DNA of 64,000 bases from JADJMO01 sp016794445 (GTDB taxonomy: Bacteria; Myxococcota_A; Polyangia; Polyangiales; JADJMO01), in the NCBI GenBank assembly GCA_016794445.1, contig JAEUKC010000313.1, positions 59,021 through 123,020 of the forward strand, read 5' to 3'. The notes beneath the pieces were generated by a model. The model ran no database searches and had not been told where the DNA came from. It saw only the letters and a program-made list of their open reading frames with translations. Shown here piece after piece: positions 49,086-57,691 of this stretch (the stretch's first letter is position 1; every line of letters begins with the position of its first letter). A program made the position numbers and the translations under genes.

Positions 49086-49621
49086 CCGATCTCCTCCTGC
49101 TTCTCGACGCCGATCCGGTAGCGCTTCCAGGTGACCGTCAGCGCGCCATCGGCGGCGATCTCGAGGGGCAGCGCGTCCATGCCGCGCGGCGACGGGCCGG
49201 AGAGGCGCGCGCCGGCGAGGGCGAAGCCGCTCTCGTGACACGGGCAGGCGAAGCCCGGGGCCTTGCCCCCCTCACCCGCCTGCACGTCGATCGAGCAGCC
49301 GAGATGGGGGCAGATCGCGGACAGCGCCTGCACCTCGCGGGGGCCGGTGCGCAGCAGCCACACCGCCCCGAGCTTGCGCTTCTCGGCGCGGGTGAAGGCG
49401 TCGACCTCGTCGCCGACCAGGGTGACCTTGGTGGGCACGCCCTGGGTGAGGTCGTCCAGCTTGCCGACAGCGAACCTCCGCCCCCCGCCGCCCTTGTCGG
49501 CCAGCGGCGCGGCGACGAACACGGCGCCGGGACCGGCCACGGCCGCGCCGATCGCGCAGCTCCCGGTGACGGCGACGGCGACGAACAGGCGGCGGTTCTT
49601 GTCGGGCACGTCTTCGGCCAT
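49082..49621 (-). CDS. Rieske iron-sulphur protein of a cytochrome bc complex
   Basis: A 179-residue membrane-anchored protein. Residues 10-40 (RRLFVAVAVTGSCAIGAAVAG) form a signal-anchor helix. The Rieske cluster motifs are CPHLGC and CPCHESGF, each supplying one Cys and one His plus the disulphide Cys. The C-terminal GARLSGPSPRGMDALPLEI is the typical Pro loop. It transfers electrons from quinol to the c haems of the fused subunit encoded next. TAGTCT lies eight bases before the ATG. Confidence 0.92.
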   Translation of the reverse strand: MAEDVPDKNRRLFVAVAVTGSCAIGAAVAGPGAVFVAAPLADKGGGGRRFAVGKLDDLTQGVPTKVTLVGDEVDAFTRAEKRKLGAVWLLRTGPREVQALSAICPHLGCSIDVQAGEGGKAPGFACPCHESGFALAGARLSGPSPRGMDALPLEIAADGALTVTWKRYRIGVEKQEEIG

Positions 49622-49629
49622 GGCGGCCG

Positions 49630-49635
49630 AGACTA
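49630..49635 (-). promoter_or_regulatory. -10-like element TAGTCT, 8 bases before the Rieske start
   Basis: Minus-strand TAGTCT and an eight-base gap to the ATG at 49621, in the 51-base space after the DciA-like gene. Confidence 0.35.
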
Positions 49636-49672
49636 CCCGTGATCGTCGACGCTCGATCGGTCTACCGACAGC

Positions 49673-50221
49673 TCAGCGGTTGGATCCTGGGATGCGCGGC
49701 TTCGGCTTTTGCTGCTCGGCCCTGGTGCGGACCTCGACCTCGGCCTCCTTGCGCGCCAGCGCGCGGGCGACGCGGTCGAGAGTCTCGCGGAGCTCTGGAT
49801 CGGCGACGCGGTGCACCGCGGCGACCAGCGGCGCGGGTGCCTCGACCGTACGGGCCCGGGCGAGCTCTGGCCGGCTCGGCGCGAGGATGCCGCCGCGATC
49901 CATCTCCGGTACCTCGCCCACGCGGGCCCGCAGGTGCTGGACCTCGACCCCGCGCGCGCGGAGCCGCTCCACGAGCGTGCGCTCGGCGATGGCGAGCTCC
50001 TGCGCCCAGCCGCTCGAAGAGACGACCACGTAGAGGGTCCCGCGCGAGAGCCGGTCCGGCATCGTCCGCCGCGCGAACGCGACGCCGGCCACCTGCTCCC
50101 AGAGGGCGCGGGTGACCAGCACCTCGGTCGCGGCCTTGCCCGCGGGGGTGGCAGAAAGGAGCGCCCCCAGGGTCGTCGGGGCGCTGTTCCGGCGCCGTTT
50201 GCCGCTCCGCGCCACAGCCAC
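49673..50221 (-). CDS. DUF721/DciA-like protein
   Basis: A 182-residue protein. The N-terminal 95 residues fit DUF721: TLGALLSATPAGKAATEVLV, RALWEQVAGVAFARRTMPDRLSRGTLYVVVSS, SGWAQELAIAERTLVERLRA. In many bacteria DUF721/DciA loads the replicative helicase DnaB. The last 85 residues (PSRPELARARTVEAPAPLV ... KEAEVEVRTRAEQQKPK) are an Arg/Glu-rich extension. GTG start with TAACGT six bases upstream; a second GTG two codons later is possible. It diverges from the large kinase gene. Confidence 0.75.
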   Translation of the reverse strand: MAVARSGKRRRNSAPTTLGALLSATPAGKAATEVLVTRALWEQVAGVAFARRTMPDRLSRGTLYVVVSSSGWAQELAIAERTLVERLRARGVEVQHLRARVGEVPEMDRGGILAPSRPELARARTVEAPAPLVAAVHRVADPELRETLDRVARALARKEAEVEVRTRAEQQKPKPRIPGSNR

Positions 50222-50227
50222 GCGCCG

Positions 50228-50233
50228 ACGTTA
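50228..50233 (-). promoter_or_regulatory. -10-like element TAACGT, 6 bases before the DciA-like start
   Basis: Minus-strand TAACGT with six bases to the GTG at 50221, in the 148-base divergent gap. Confidence 0.35.
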
Positions 50234-50369
50234 TCACGTCGCGTCAGCGCCGGCGTTCCGGACGACCGTCCAGATCCTTTACACACGAAGTTTCACCTTC
50301 TCGTCGCCCCGCCTGCGTGCGAGCATCCGCGCTCGCCCGGAAGGCCCGGGTCGTCGCCGAGAGAGATCG

Positions 50370-53300
50370 ATGGAATCCAACGTCGGACCTGCTTCCCTTC
50401 CGCCCTCCGTCTCCAACCTCGTCCCCGCTCCCGTCGCCGTCGGCCACCCGCTCCTCGCGGTCGTGCGCGGCGAGCTCGAGCGGCTGTTCTCGCTCGAGGA
50501 CATGCAGGGGATCGCCAGCGGCTCGCTGGGGCTCGACCCCGAGCAGATCGGCGGCACCTCGGCGAAGGGCTCGTTCGCCCGCGCCCTCGTGGATCACTGC
50601 GCGCAGATCGACGCGGTCGAGGCGCTCGTCGACGCGCTCCTGATCCACAAGGCGGACATCGACCCGCGGGTTCGCGAGATCGCGGCCGTCGGCCTGGCCC
50701 ACGCCGACGAGCTGTCGCCCGGCACCGAGATCGGCGCCTTCACCATCCAGAAGAAGATCGGCGAGGGCGGCGCCGGCGTCGTCTACCTCGCGTCGCGCAA
50801 GGACAGCGGCAACCGCCAGACCGCGCTCAAGCTCGTCAAGCGCGAGATGGCGCGCGACACGCGTTCGCTGCACCGCTTCATGACGGCGAACCGCCTCGTC
50901 GGGACCGTGCAGCACCCGGGCCTGCCGCGCAACATCGAGACCGGCGCGTTCCCCGACGGCCGGATGTACATCAGCTACGACTACATCGACGGCCAGTCGC
51001 TCGCCGCGCGCCTCTCCCGCACGGGCCCGATGCACCTCAACGAGGCGCGCCCGCTGCTCCGCGCGATCCTCGAGGCGCTCGCCGCCATGCACGAGAAGCG
51101 CCTCGCCCACGGCGATCTCAAGACCGAGAACGTGCTGCTCGCCAAGGCAGATGCGGGCGCCCCGCCGCGCGCGGTGCTCGTCGACTTCGGCACCGATCGC
51201 CTCCGCGCGCGCGGCCGCACCACGCAGAACCAGACCGGCATCCTCGCCATCTATGGCAGCGCCAAGGCCATCGCGCCCGAGCTCGTGCGCGGCAACGTCG
51301 CCGACGGCAAGAGCGACGTCTACGCGTTCGGCGCGCTCCTCTTCGAGGTGCTCACCGGCAAGGCGCTGTTCGCCAAGGACGGCAAGACCTCGCTCGAGGT
51401 CGCCCTCGCCCACCTCGCCACGGTCCCCGAGCCTCCCAGCGCCACCGCCCCGCGCGGGTGGGTCAGCAAGGAGATCGACACCTTCGTCGCGGGCCTCCTC
51501 GCCAAGGAGCCTTCGGGCCGTCCGGTCGACGCGCGCGCCGTGCTCGAGGCGTTCGACCGCCTCGGCCGCGGCGCCGCCGCCGCGCAGACCCAGCAGAAGA
51601 AGCTCTCCGACGACGACGTCGATCTGCGGATCGCCGAGCTGGTGGAGAAGCCCGAGGACGGCGAGGCCGCCGCGAACCTCGAGAAGGCCCTGGAGGAAGG
51701 CGGCGACGCGAACCGCATCGCCGACGGGTTCTTCCAGGTCGCCGAGGGCATCGAGGACGCGGCCAAGAAGGACATCCGCACCTCGCTGCTGTTCCGCTCC
51801 GCGCGCATCTTCGAGGCCAACGCCAAGAACCCCGAGCGCGCCGAGGGCGTGTACAAGCGCCTCCTCGAGCTCGACCCCGAGGACGACATCGCGCAGGCGG
51901 CGTTCGAGGAGCTCAAGAAGGCGACCGGCCAGTGGTCGGACGTCGTCGAGATGATGCTCTCGCGCGTCGACAACGTGCACCACGGGCGCGAGCGCGCGCT
52001 GGTCTACGCCGAGATCGGTCGCCTGTACGAGATCGAGCTCGAGGACCCGGACAACGCCTTCGTGGCCTACGTGCAGGCCTGGTGCGAGGAGCCCCGCGAG
52101 GGCGACTACTCGTACGAGGTGGAGCGACTCGCGGGCACCAACGAGGAGAAGTGGGACGAGGCGCTCGGCCAGGGCGCCCACAAGGTGCAGGTCGACGGCG
52201 TCTCGGGCGAGGACAAGCTCGCCCTGTTCGTGCAGATGGGCAAGTGGTTCGTCAGCAAGGTCAACCGGCTCGACCTCGCCCTGCCCTCGTACCAGGCCGC
52301 CATCAAGCTCGACCCGGCCAACGAGGCGGCGCTCGAGGGCATGTGCGAGGTCTACAAGAAGGCCCAGCAGTGGCCCGAGCTCGGGACCGTGCTGATGAAG
52401 CGCGCCGACGCCGCGGCCACTCCGGGTCGCGCGCGTGACCTCCGCGCGCAGGCCGCCGACATCCTCGAGACCAAGCTCTCCGACGCGAACAAGGCCAAGG
52501 ACCTCTACCAGCAGATCCTCGCCGAGGACCCGGGGCACCCGCAGGCGGCCGACGGCATCGAGCGCATCTGCACGCGCAGCGGCGACTTCGTGTCGGTGGT
52601 GAAGATCTTCGAGGCCCGCGCGGCTTCGGTCCGCGGCCCCGAGCGCGCGGACGTCCTCGCCAAGATCGGCGAGCTCTACGAGGACCAGATCGGCGACATG
52701 AACGAGGCGATGAAGCGCTTCGAGTCCGTGCTCCAGATCGAGCCCAAGAACCTCGTCGCCCTCAAGGGCCTCGACCGCATCTACAACCGCACGGGCCGCT
52801 ACAAGGAGCTGCTCGCGAACCTCGAGACCCAGATCGCCATCGCCGCCACCCCGCGGCAGCGGATCGGCCTCTGGGAGCGCATCGCCGCGATCCACGACGA
52901 GGAGTTCCTCGACCACGAGCGCGCCGCCGAATCCTACGAGGCGATCCTCAAGATCGACTCCGCCAACGACCACGCCCTCGTCTCGCTCGGTCGCCACTAC
53001 CGCGCCCTCGACCGCTGGGAGGACGTCGCGGCCCTGATCGAGCGCCACCTCAAGGTGGTCGAGGACAACGGCCGTCGCGTCGAGCTCCTGCTCTCGCGCG
53101 GTCGCGTGCTCTCCGAGCAGATCGGCTCGCCCGAGCGCGCCATGCACACGTTCGAGAAGGTCCTCGAGATCCAGCCCGAGCACGCCGGCGCCCTCGAGGC
53201 CCTCGCCCACCTGCGCGAGTCGTCGGGCGACGCCAACGCCGCCGTGGCCGCCGTCGAGGCGCTCGCCGCCAAGGCCGCGACGCCGGAGGCGAAGGCCGAG

Positions 53301-55790
53301 CAGTACACCCGCGCGGCGCGCATGCTCGAGACGCGCGGCGACAAGGACGGCGCGATCGAGCGTTACAAGCTCGCCCTCGACGCGAACCCCAACGACAAGG
53401 GCGCGGCGGCCGCGCTGCGCGGCGCCTACGCGGCCCGTGGTGACGTCGCGGCGGCCATCTCGATGATCGAGCGCGAGGTGGCGATCACCGAGAGCCCGCT
53501 GCAGAAGGCCCGCCTGTTCGCCGAGATGGCGAAGGTCGCGCGCGAGAAGCTGAAGGACAGCGAGAAGGCGCGCGAGGCCGCCCTCAAGGCCCTCGACCAC
53601 GAGGGCACCAACGTGGCCGCCCTCATGGTCCTCGGCGAGACGGCGTTCGAGGCCGACAACTTCGTCGAGGCCGCCCGGCGCCTCGAGCTCGTGACCCAGC
53701 GCGCCGACACCCTCGGCCGCGACGAGGCCGTGCGCATCCTGCTCCGCTACGTCGACGCGCTCGTGCGCACCGGCGCGGGCGACAAGGCGGTCAAGGCGGT
53801 CGAGCGGCTGCGCGCCCTCGCGCCCGACGACCCCGAGGCGCTGCGTCGCGTGGGCCAGATCACCTTCGACCACGGCGACCCGAAGGCCGCCCGCGAGATC
53901 CACGTCACCCTCATCGACAAGTTCGGCGAGCACTTCGTGGGCTACGAGCGCGCCGAGATCCTGTTCCGCCTCGGCGAGTCCGCCCGCCGCGTCGGTGACC
54001 ACGAGCGCGCCCACCTCGCCCTCGAGGAGGCCGCCGATCTCGACCCCACCAGCTCGGCGCCGCTCGAGGCCCTCGCCAAGCTGCACGAGGCCCGCGAGGA
54101 GTGGACCGACGTCGTCGCCGCCAAGAAGCGCCTGCTCGAGTCCGCCGCGGGCGACGAGCGGTTCAAGCTCATCGTCGAGCTCGGCGACGTGCTGGGCAGC
54201 AAGCTCAAGGACCGCACGAGCGCCGCCAAGCAGTACGTCGCGGCCCTCGACGAGCGCCCCGACGACCGCGCCGTGATGCTGAAGCTCATGCAGCTCTACA
54301 GCGAGGGCGAGGACTGGTCGAAGCTGGTCGAGGTGGTGCTCCGCCTCGGCGATCTCACGACCGATCCCAAGGCCAAGGGCAAGTACCTCATGACGGCCGC
54401 GATCGTCACCGACCGACAGCTCAAGCACCCGACCGACGCCGCCGAGCTCTACGAGCGCGTCGTCGACGCCGACCCCTCGAACGACAAGGCCCTCGAGGAG
54501 GCGATCCGCCTCCGCAAGGAGCAGGGCGATCACGCCGCCAACGAACGGCTGCTCCGGACCCGCCAGACGCGCGCGAAGGCCGCGGGGGACAAGGTCGGAC
54601 AGCTCTCGGCGCTCGACGCGCTGGGCGACCTCTACCACCGCCAGCTCGGTCAGGTGGACGAGGCCATCGAGGCCTACGAGCAGGCGCAGGCCCTCGACCC
54701 CGAGAACCACGACCGCAACGAGATCCTCGCCACCATCTACGCCTCCGACGCCTCTCGCTTCCTCGAGAAGGCGGTCAAGGCGCAGACGGCGATCCTCAAG
54801 AAGAACCCCTACCGCGCCGAGTCGTTCAAGCTGCTCCGCAAGCTCTACACGCAGGCCAAGCGCGCCGACGCCGCGTGGTGCATGTGCCAGGTGCTCACCT
54901 GCCTCAACCTCGCCGAGGCCGACGAGGAGCGCTTCTACAAGCGCCACCGCACCGAGACCGCCGCCGCCGCCCAGGATCGCCTGAACAACGACGAGTGGAA
55001 CACGGTGATGCGGCACCCCGACCGCGACCCGCTGCTGACGGCGATCTTCGCGACCATCGAGCCCGCCATCATCGCCTCGCGCGGCGTGACCCTCGAGTCC
55101 GAGGGCTACCACCCGAGCTACGCGGTCGACCTCACGACCGACCAGTACCCGATGTCGCAGACGCTGTTCTACGCGGCGAACGTGTTCGGCATGGACCCGC
55201 CGGTCGTGTTCCACAACCCGGCCCTCGAGGCGGGCCTCGCCTACGTGCACGCCAACCCGCGGGCGCTCGTGCTCGGGCGCGCCGCGCTCGAGACCGGCGA
55301 GGTCCCCCCGCAGGCGCTCGCGTTCGTCGCCGGCCAGAAGCTCGCGTTCCTCCGCCCCGGCATGTACGTCCGCCACGTGGTCTCGACCGGCACCGGCCTC
55401 AAGGCCTGGCTGTTCGGCGCGATCAAGATCGTGTCGCCGAACTTCCCGGTCGCCGCCGAGCTCGAGGGCCCGGTCAAGCAGGCCATCGCCGCGCTCGAGA
55501 AGCTGCACCCGACGCAGAAGGAGCAGCTCACGTCGCTCGTGGCGCGCCTGCTCTCGAGCGGCGCCGCCATCGACCTGAAGAAGTGGATCGCCGCGTGCGA
55601 CCTCACCGCCGACCGCGCCGGCCTCCTGCTCGCCCACGACCTCGAGGTGGCGATGGCCCTCATCAAGGCCACCGACGACGCGACGGTCTCCGTCAGCCAG
55701 AAGGACCGCCTGAAGGAGATCGCCCTCTTCGCCGCCAGCGAGGACTACTTCACGCTGCGCGACAAGCTGGTGATCACTATTGATTCTTGA
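50370..55790 (+). CDS. Giant Ser/Thr kinase-TPR protein with N-terminal EAD-like and C-terminal M48-like degenerate domains
   Basis: An 1806-residue cytoplasmic protein. Residues about 28-95 (VRGELERLFSLEDMQGIAS ... ARALVDHCAQIDAVEALVDAL) look like an effector-associated (death-like) helical domain. The kinase domain (about 122-400) has KKIGEGGAGVVYLA, Lys154, HGDLKTENV with Asp249 and Asn254 (Gly in place of the HRD Arg) and VDFGTDR (Asp272), so it may be active as a non-RD kinase. Residues about 420-1520 are TPR arrays (many LYEDQIGDMNEAMKRFE-type units). The last 280 residues, with QALAFVAGQKLAFLRPGMYV where an M48 peptidase would have HExxH, look like a catalytically dead peptidase fold. 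ATG chosen at the conserved start. Confidence 0.8.
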   Translation: MESNVGPASLPPSVSNLVPAPVAVGHPLLAVVRGELERLFSLEDMQGIASGSLGLDPEQIGGTSAKGSFARALVDHCAQIDAVEALVDALLIHKADIDPRVREIAAVGLAHADELSPGTEIGAFTIQKKIGEGGAGVVYLASRKDSGNRQTALKLVKREMARDTRSLHRFMTANRLVGTVQHPGLPRNIETGAFPDGRMYISYDYIDGQSLAARLSRTGPMHLNEARPLLRAILEALAAMHEKRLAHGDLKTENVLLAKADAGAPPRAVLVDFGTDRLRARGRTTQNQTGILAIYGSAKAIAPELVRGNVADGKSDVYAFGALLFEVLTGKALFAKDGKTSLEVALAHLATVPEPPSATAPRGWVSKEIDTFVAGLLAKEPSGRPVDARAVLEAFDRLGRGAAAAQTQQKKLSDDDVDLRIAELVEKPEDGEAAANLEKALEEGGDANRIADGFFQVAEGIEDAAKKDIRTSLLFRSARIFEANAKNPERAEGVYKRLLELDPEDDIAQAAFEELKKATGQWSDVVEMMLSRVDNVHHGRERALVYAEIGRLYEIELEDPDNAFVAYVQAWCEEPREGDYSYEVERLAGTNEEKWDEALGQGAHKVQVDGVSGEDKLALFVQMGKWFVSKVNRLDLALPSYQAAIKLDPANEAALEGMCEVYKKAQQWPELGTVLMKRADAAATPGRARDLRAQAADILETKLSDANKAKDLYQQILAEDPGHPQAADGIERICTRSGDFVSVVKIFEARAASVRGPERADVLAKIGELYEDQIGDMNEAMKRFESVLQIEPKNLVALKGLDRIYNRTGRYKELLANLETQIAIAATPRQRIGLWERIAAIHDEEFLDHERAAESYEAILKIDSANDHALVSLGRHYRALDRWEDVAALIERHLKVVEDNGRRVELLLSRGRVLSEQIGSPERAMHTFEKVLEIQPEHAGALEALAHLRESSGDANAAVAAVEALAAKAATPEAKAEQYTRAARMLETRGDKDGAIERYKLALDANPNDKGAAAALRGAYAARGDVAAAISMIEREVAITESPLQKARLFAEMAKVAREKLKDSEKAREAALKALDHEGTNVAALMVLGETAFEADNFVEAARRLELVTQRADTLGRDEAVRILLRYVDALVRTGAGDKAVKAVERLRALAPDDPEALRRVGQITFDHGDPKAAREIHVTLIDKFGEHFVGYERAEILFRLGESARRVGDHERAHLALEEAADLDPTSSAPLEALAKLHEAREEWTDVVAAKKRLLESAAGDERFKLIVELGDVLGSKLKDRTSAAKQYVAALDERPDDRAVMLKLMQLYSEGEDWSKLVEVVLRLGDLTTDPKAKGKYLMTAAIVTDRQLKHPTDAAELYERVVDADPSNDKALEEAIRLRKEQGDHAANERLLRTRQTRAKAAGDKVGQLSALDALGDLYHRQLGQVDEAIEAYEQAQALDPENHDRNEILATIYASDASRFLEKAVKAQTAILKKNPYRAESFKLLRKLYTQAKRADAAWCMCQVLTCLNLAEADEERFYKRHRTETAAAAQDRLNNDEWNTVMRHPDRDPLLTAIFATIEPAIIASRGVTLESEGYHPSYAVDLTTDQYPMSQTLFYAANVFGMDPPVVFHNPALEAGLAYVHANPRALVLGRAALETGEVPPQALAFVAGQKLAFLRPGMYVRHVVSTGTGLKAWLFGAIKIVSPNFPVAAELEGPVKQAIAALEKLHPTQKEQLTSLVARLLSSGAAIDLKKWIAACDLTADRAGLLLAHDLEVAMALIKATDDATVSVSQKDRLKEIALFAASEDYFTLRDKLVITIDS

Positions 55791-55810
55791 GGGGGGCTCA
55801 CGCCCCCCTC
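55789..55810 (+). terminator. Strong GC hairpin after the giant kinase gene
   Basis: Nine-base arms GAGGGGGGC and GCCCCCCTC around a four-base loop, beginning inside the stop codon. No U-run follows. The next 208 bases before purM hold several short GC inverted repeats (two copies of a GCCCCTG(A)CGGGGC element) but no riboswitch I recognise. Confidence 0.6.
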
Positions 55811-56004
55811 GGGGTCGGCCGCCGCGCCGCTCCTCCGCCCCTGCGGGGCTACGTCGCGTCGCTGACCGCCGACCACCCCCGTGCGCCGCTGCGCGGCGGG
55901 ACTAGCGGCGTCCTCTCGTACTGCGACTTCGCCCCTGACGGGGCTCGTCGCGGCAGCCACGGGAGTGCGCTCGGGGCGGCTTGCCTGCGGGAAGGGGATC
56001 GCCC

Positions 56005-56010
56005 TAGGGT
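56005..56010 (+). promoter_or_regulatory. -10-like element TAGGGT, 8 bases before purM
   Basis: TAGGGT, eight bases, then the ATG at 56019. Predicted leaderless purM transcript. Confidence 0.35.
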
Positions 56011-56018
56011 GCCGGGCG

Positions 56019-57059
56019 ATGAAGGCGATCACGTACAAGGACTCCGGCGTCGACATCGACGCGGGCGACGCGCTGGTCGATCGGATCAAGCCGTTCGCGG
56101 CCAAGACGCGGATCCCCGAAGTGCTCGCCGACGTCGGCGGGTTCGCGGGTCTTTGCCAGGTCCCGACCGACGTCGAGGAGCCCGTGCTCGTGAGCGGGAC
56201 CGACGGGGTCGGCACCAAGCTCAAGCTCGCGTTCGAGCTCGGCGCCCACGACGACATCGGCCAGGACCTCGTCGGCATGTGCGTGAACGACATCCTCACC
56301 TGCGGCGCGCGGCCGCTGTTCTTCCTCGACTACTTCGCGACCGGCAAGCTCTCGGTCGAGACCGCCACGCGCGTCGTCGCGGGGATCGCGCGGGCGTGCG
56401 GCGAATCGGGCTGCGCGCTGCTCGGCGGCGAGACGGCCGAGATGCCCGGGATGTACCAGGAGGGCGAATACGACCTCGCCGGGTTCGCGGTCGGCGTCGT
56501 CGGCAAGAAGCGCATCGTCGACGGCAAGCGCGTCGCGGCGGGCGACGTCGCCATCGGCCTCCCGAGCTCAGGGCTCCACAGCAACGGCTACTCGCTCGCG
56601 CGCAAGGTGGTCGAGGGCAAGGACCTCGGGGGGTATGTCGACGAGCTCGGCGTGTCGCTCGGCGCCGCCCTCATGCGCCCCACGCGCCTCTACGCCAAGG
56701 CCACGCGCGCGCTGCTCGCGGCCGGCGTCGACGTGCGGGCGATGAGCCACATCACGGGTGGCGGTCTGCCCGGCAACCTGCCGCGCGTCCTCCCCGAGGG
56801 GCTCGGCGTCCGCGTCGACCTCGCGAGCTTCCCGCGCCCACCGATCTTCTCGCTCCTCGCGCGGCTCGGGCCGATCGAGGAGGTGGAGCTGCGGCGCACG
56901 TTCAACGTCGGCCTCGGGTTCGTCGTCTTCGTGCCGAAGGCCGAGGTCCCGCGCGCGCTCGCCACGCTCTCGGAGGCGGGTGAGGCCGCGCACGTGATCG
57001 GCGAGGTGATCGCGGTGCCGGCCGATCGCGAGTTCGAGGCCCGCGTCGAGTTCGGCTGA
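56019..57059 (+). CDS. purM: Phosphoribosylformylglycinamidine cyclo-ligase (PurM)
   Basis: A 346-residue AIR synthetase of normal length. Motifs: TYKDSGVDIDAGDALVDRIK at the start, VSGTDGVGTKLKLAF, GQDLVGMCVNDILTCGARPLF, LLGGETAEMPGMY, LPSSGLHSNGYSLARKV and THITGGG-like SHITGGGLPGNLPRVL. It closes the imidazole ring from FGAM with ATP in the cytoplasm. Its stop overlaps purN (TGATG), the usual purM-purN pairing. Confidence 0.97.
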   Translation: MKAITYKDSGVDIDAGDALVDRIKPFAAKTRIPEVLADVGGFAGLCQVPTDVEEPVLVSGTDGVGTKLKLAFELGAHDDIGQDLVGMCVNDILTCGARPLFFLDYFATGKLSVETATRVVAGIARACGESGCALLGGETAEMPGMYQEGEYDLAGFAVGVVGKKRIVDGKRVAAGDVAIGLPSSGLHSNGYSLARKVVEGKDLGGYVDELGVSLGAALMRPTRLYAKATRALLAAGVDVRAMSHITGGGLPGNLPRVLPEGLGVRVDLASFPRPPIFSLLARLGPIEEVELRRTFNVGLGFVVFVPKAEVPRALATLSEAGEAAHVIGEVIAVPADREFEARVEFG

Positions 57060-57691
57060 TGCTCGATCTGGTCGTCCTCGCCTCGGGGTCGGGGAGCAAT
57101 TTCCAGGCGATCCTGGGCGCGATCGAGCGTGGGCTCCCCGCCCGGGTGCGCCTCCTGATCTGCAACGTCGAAGGCGCGCGGGTGATCGCGCGCGCCGAGG
57201 CGGCGGGCGTGCCGGTGAAGGTGCTGCCCCACAAGGGCTACCCGAGTCGAGCCGCGTTCGACGCGGCGCTCGTCGAGACCATCCACGTCGCCGGCGCCGA
57301 GGATGCCTGGGTCGTGCTCGCGGGGTTCATGCGAATCCTCACGCCGACGTTCCTCGACGCCTTCCCGTCGCGCGTGATCAACGTGCACCCGGCGCTGCTC
57401 CCTGCGTTCCCCGGGGTCGACGCGCAGGGGCAGGCGCTGGCCTACGGGGTCGCGGTCGCGGGCTGCACCGTGCACCTGGTGGACGCGGGCACCGACACGG
57501 GGCCCATCCTCGCGCAGGCGGTGGTGCCGGTGCTGCCGGACGACGACCACGACCGCCTCGCCGCGCGCATCCTCGTGCAGGAGCACCGCCTGCTGCCGCA
57601 GGTGCTCGCGTGGATCGCCGAGGGCCGCCTCACCTTCACCGCGGGGAAGCCTCGCTTCACCGGGGTCGTTCCCTCGCTGGGCCTCGGGTGA
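57059..57691 (+). CDS. purN: Phosphoribosylglycinamide formyltransferase (PurN)
   Basis: A 210-residue GAR transformylase using 10-formyl-THF. Motifs: LVVLASGSGSNFQAIL, LAGFMRILTPTFL, RVINVHPALLPAFPG with catalytic Asn and His, and VHLVDAGTDTGPILAQ with the catalytic Asp. The ATG overlaps the purM stop, and its own stop overlaps the GTG of the FAD-like gene, giving a three-gene operon. Length is typical. Confidence 0.97.
   Translation: MLDLVVLASGSGSNFQAILGAIERGLPARVRLLICNVEGARVIARAEAAGVPVKVLPHKGYPSRAAFDAALVETIHVAGAEDAWVVLAGFMRILTPTFLDAFPSRVINVHPALLPAFPGVDAQGQALAYGVAVAGCTVHLVDAGTDTGPILAQAVVPVLPDDDHDRLAARILVQEHRLLPQVLAWIAEGRLTFTAGKPRFTGVVPSLGLG

Noticed and set aside
50244..55637. A 1797-codon open frame on the minus strand opposite the giant kinase gene
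   Set aside because: The plus strand has clear kinase and TPR motifs. The minus frame is open because of high GC and codon bias and encodes only repetitive Glu/Leu/Arg/Val/Gly without recognisable domains.
55811..56018. Purine riboswitch upstream of purM
   Set aside because: Only short GC inverted repeats are present; no conserved purine-aptamer junction or PRPP/guanidine element could be recognised, and TAGGGT eight bases before the ATG suggests a leaderless message.
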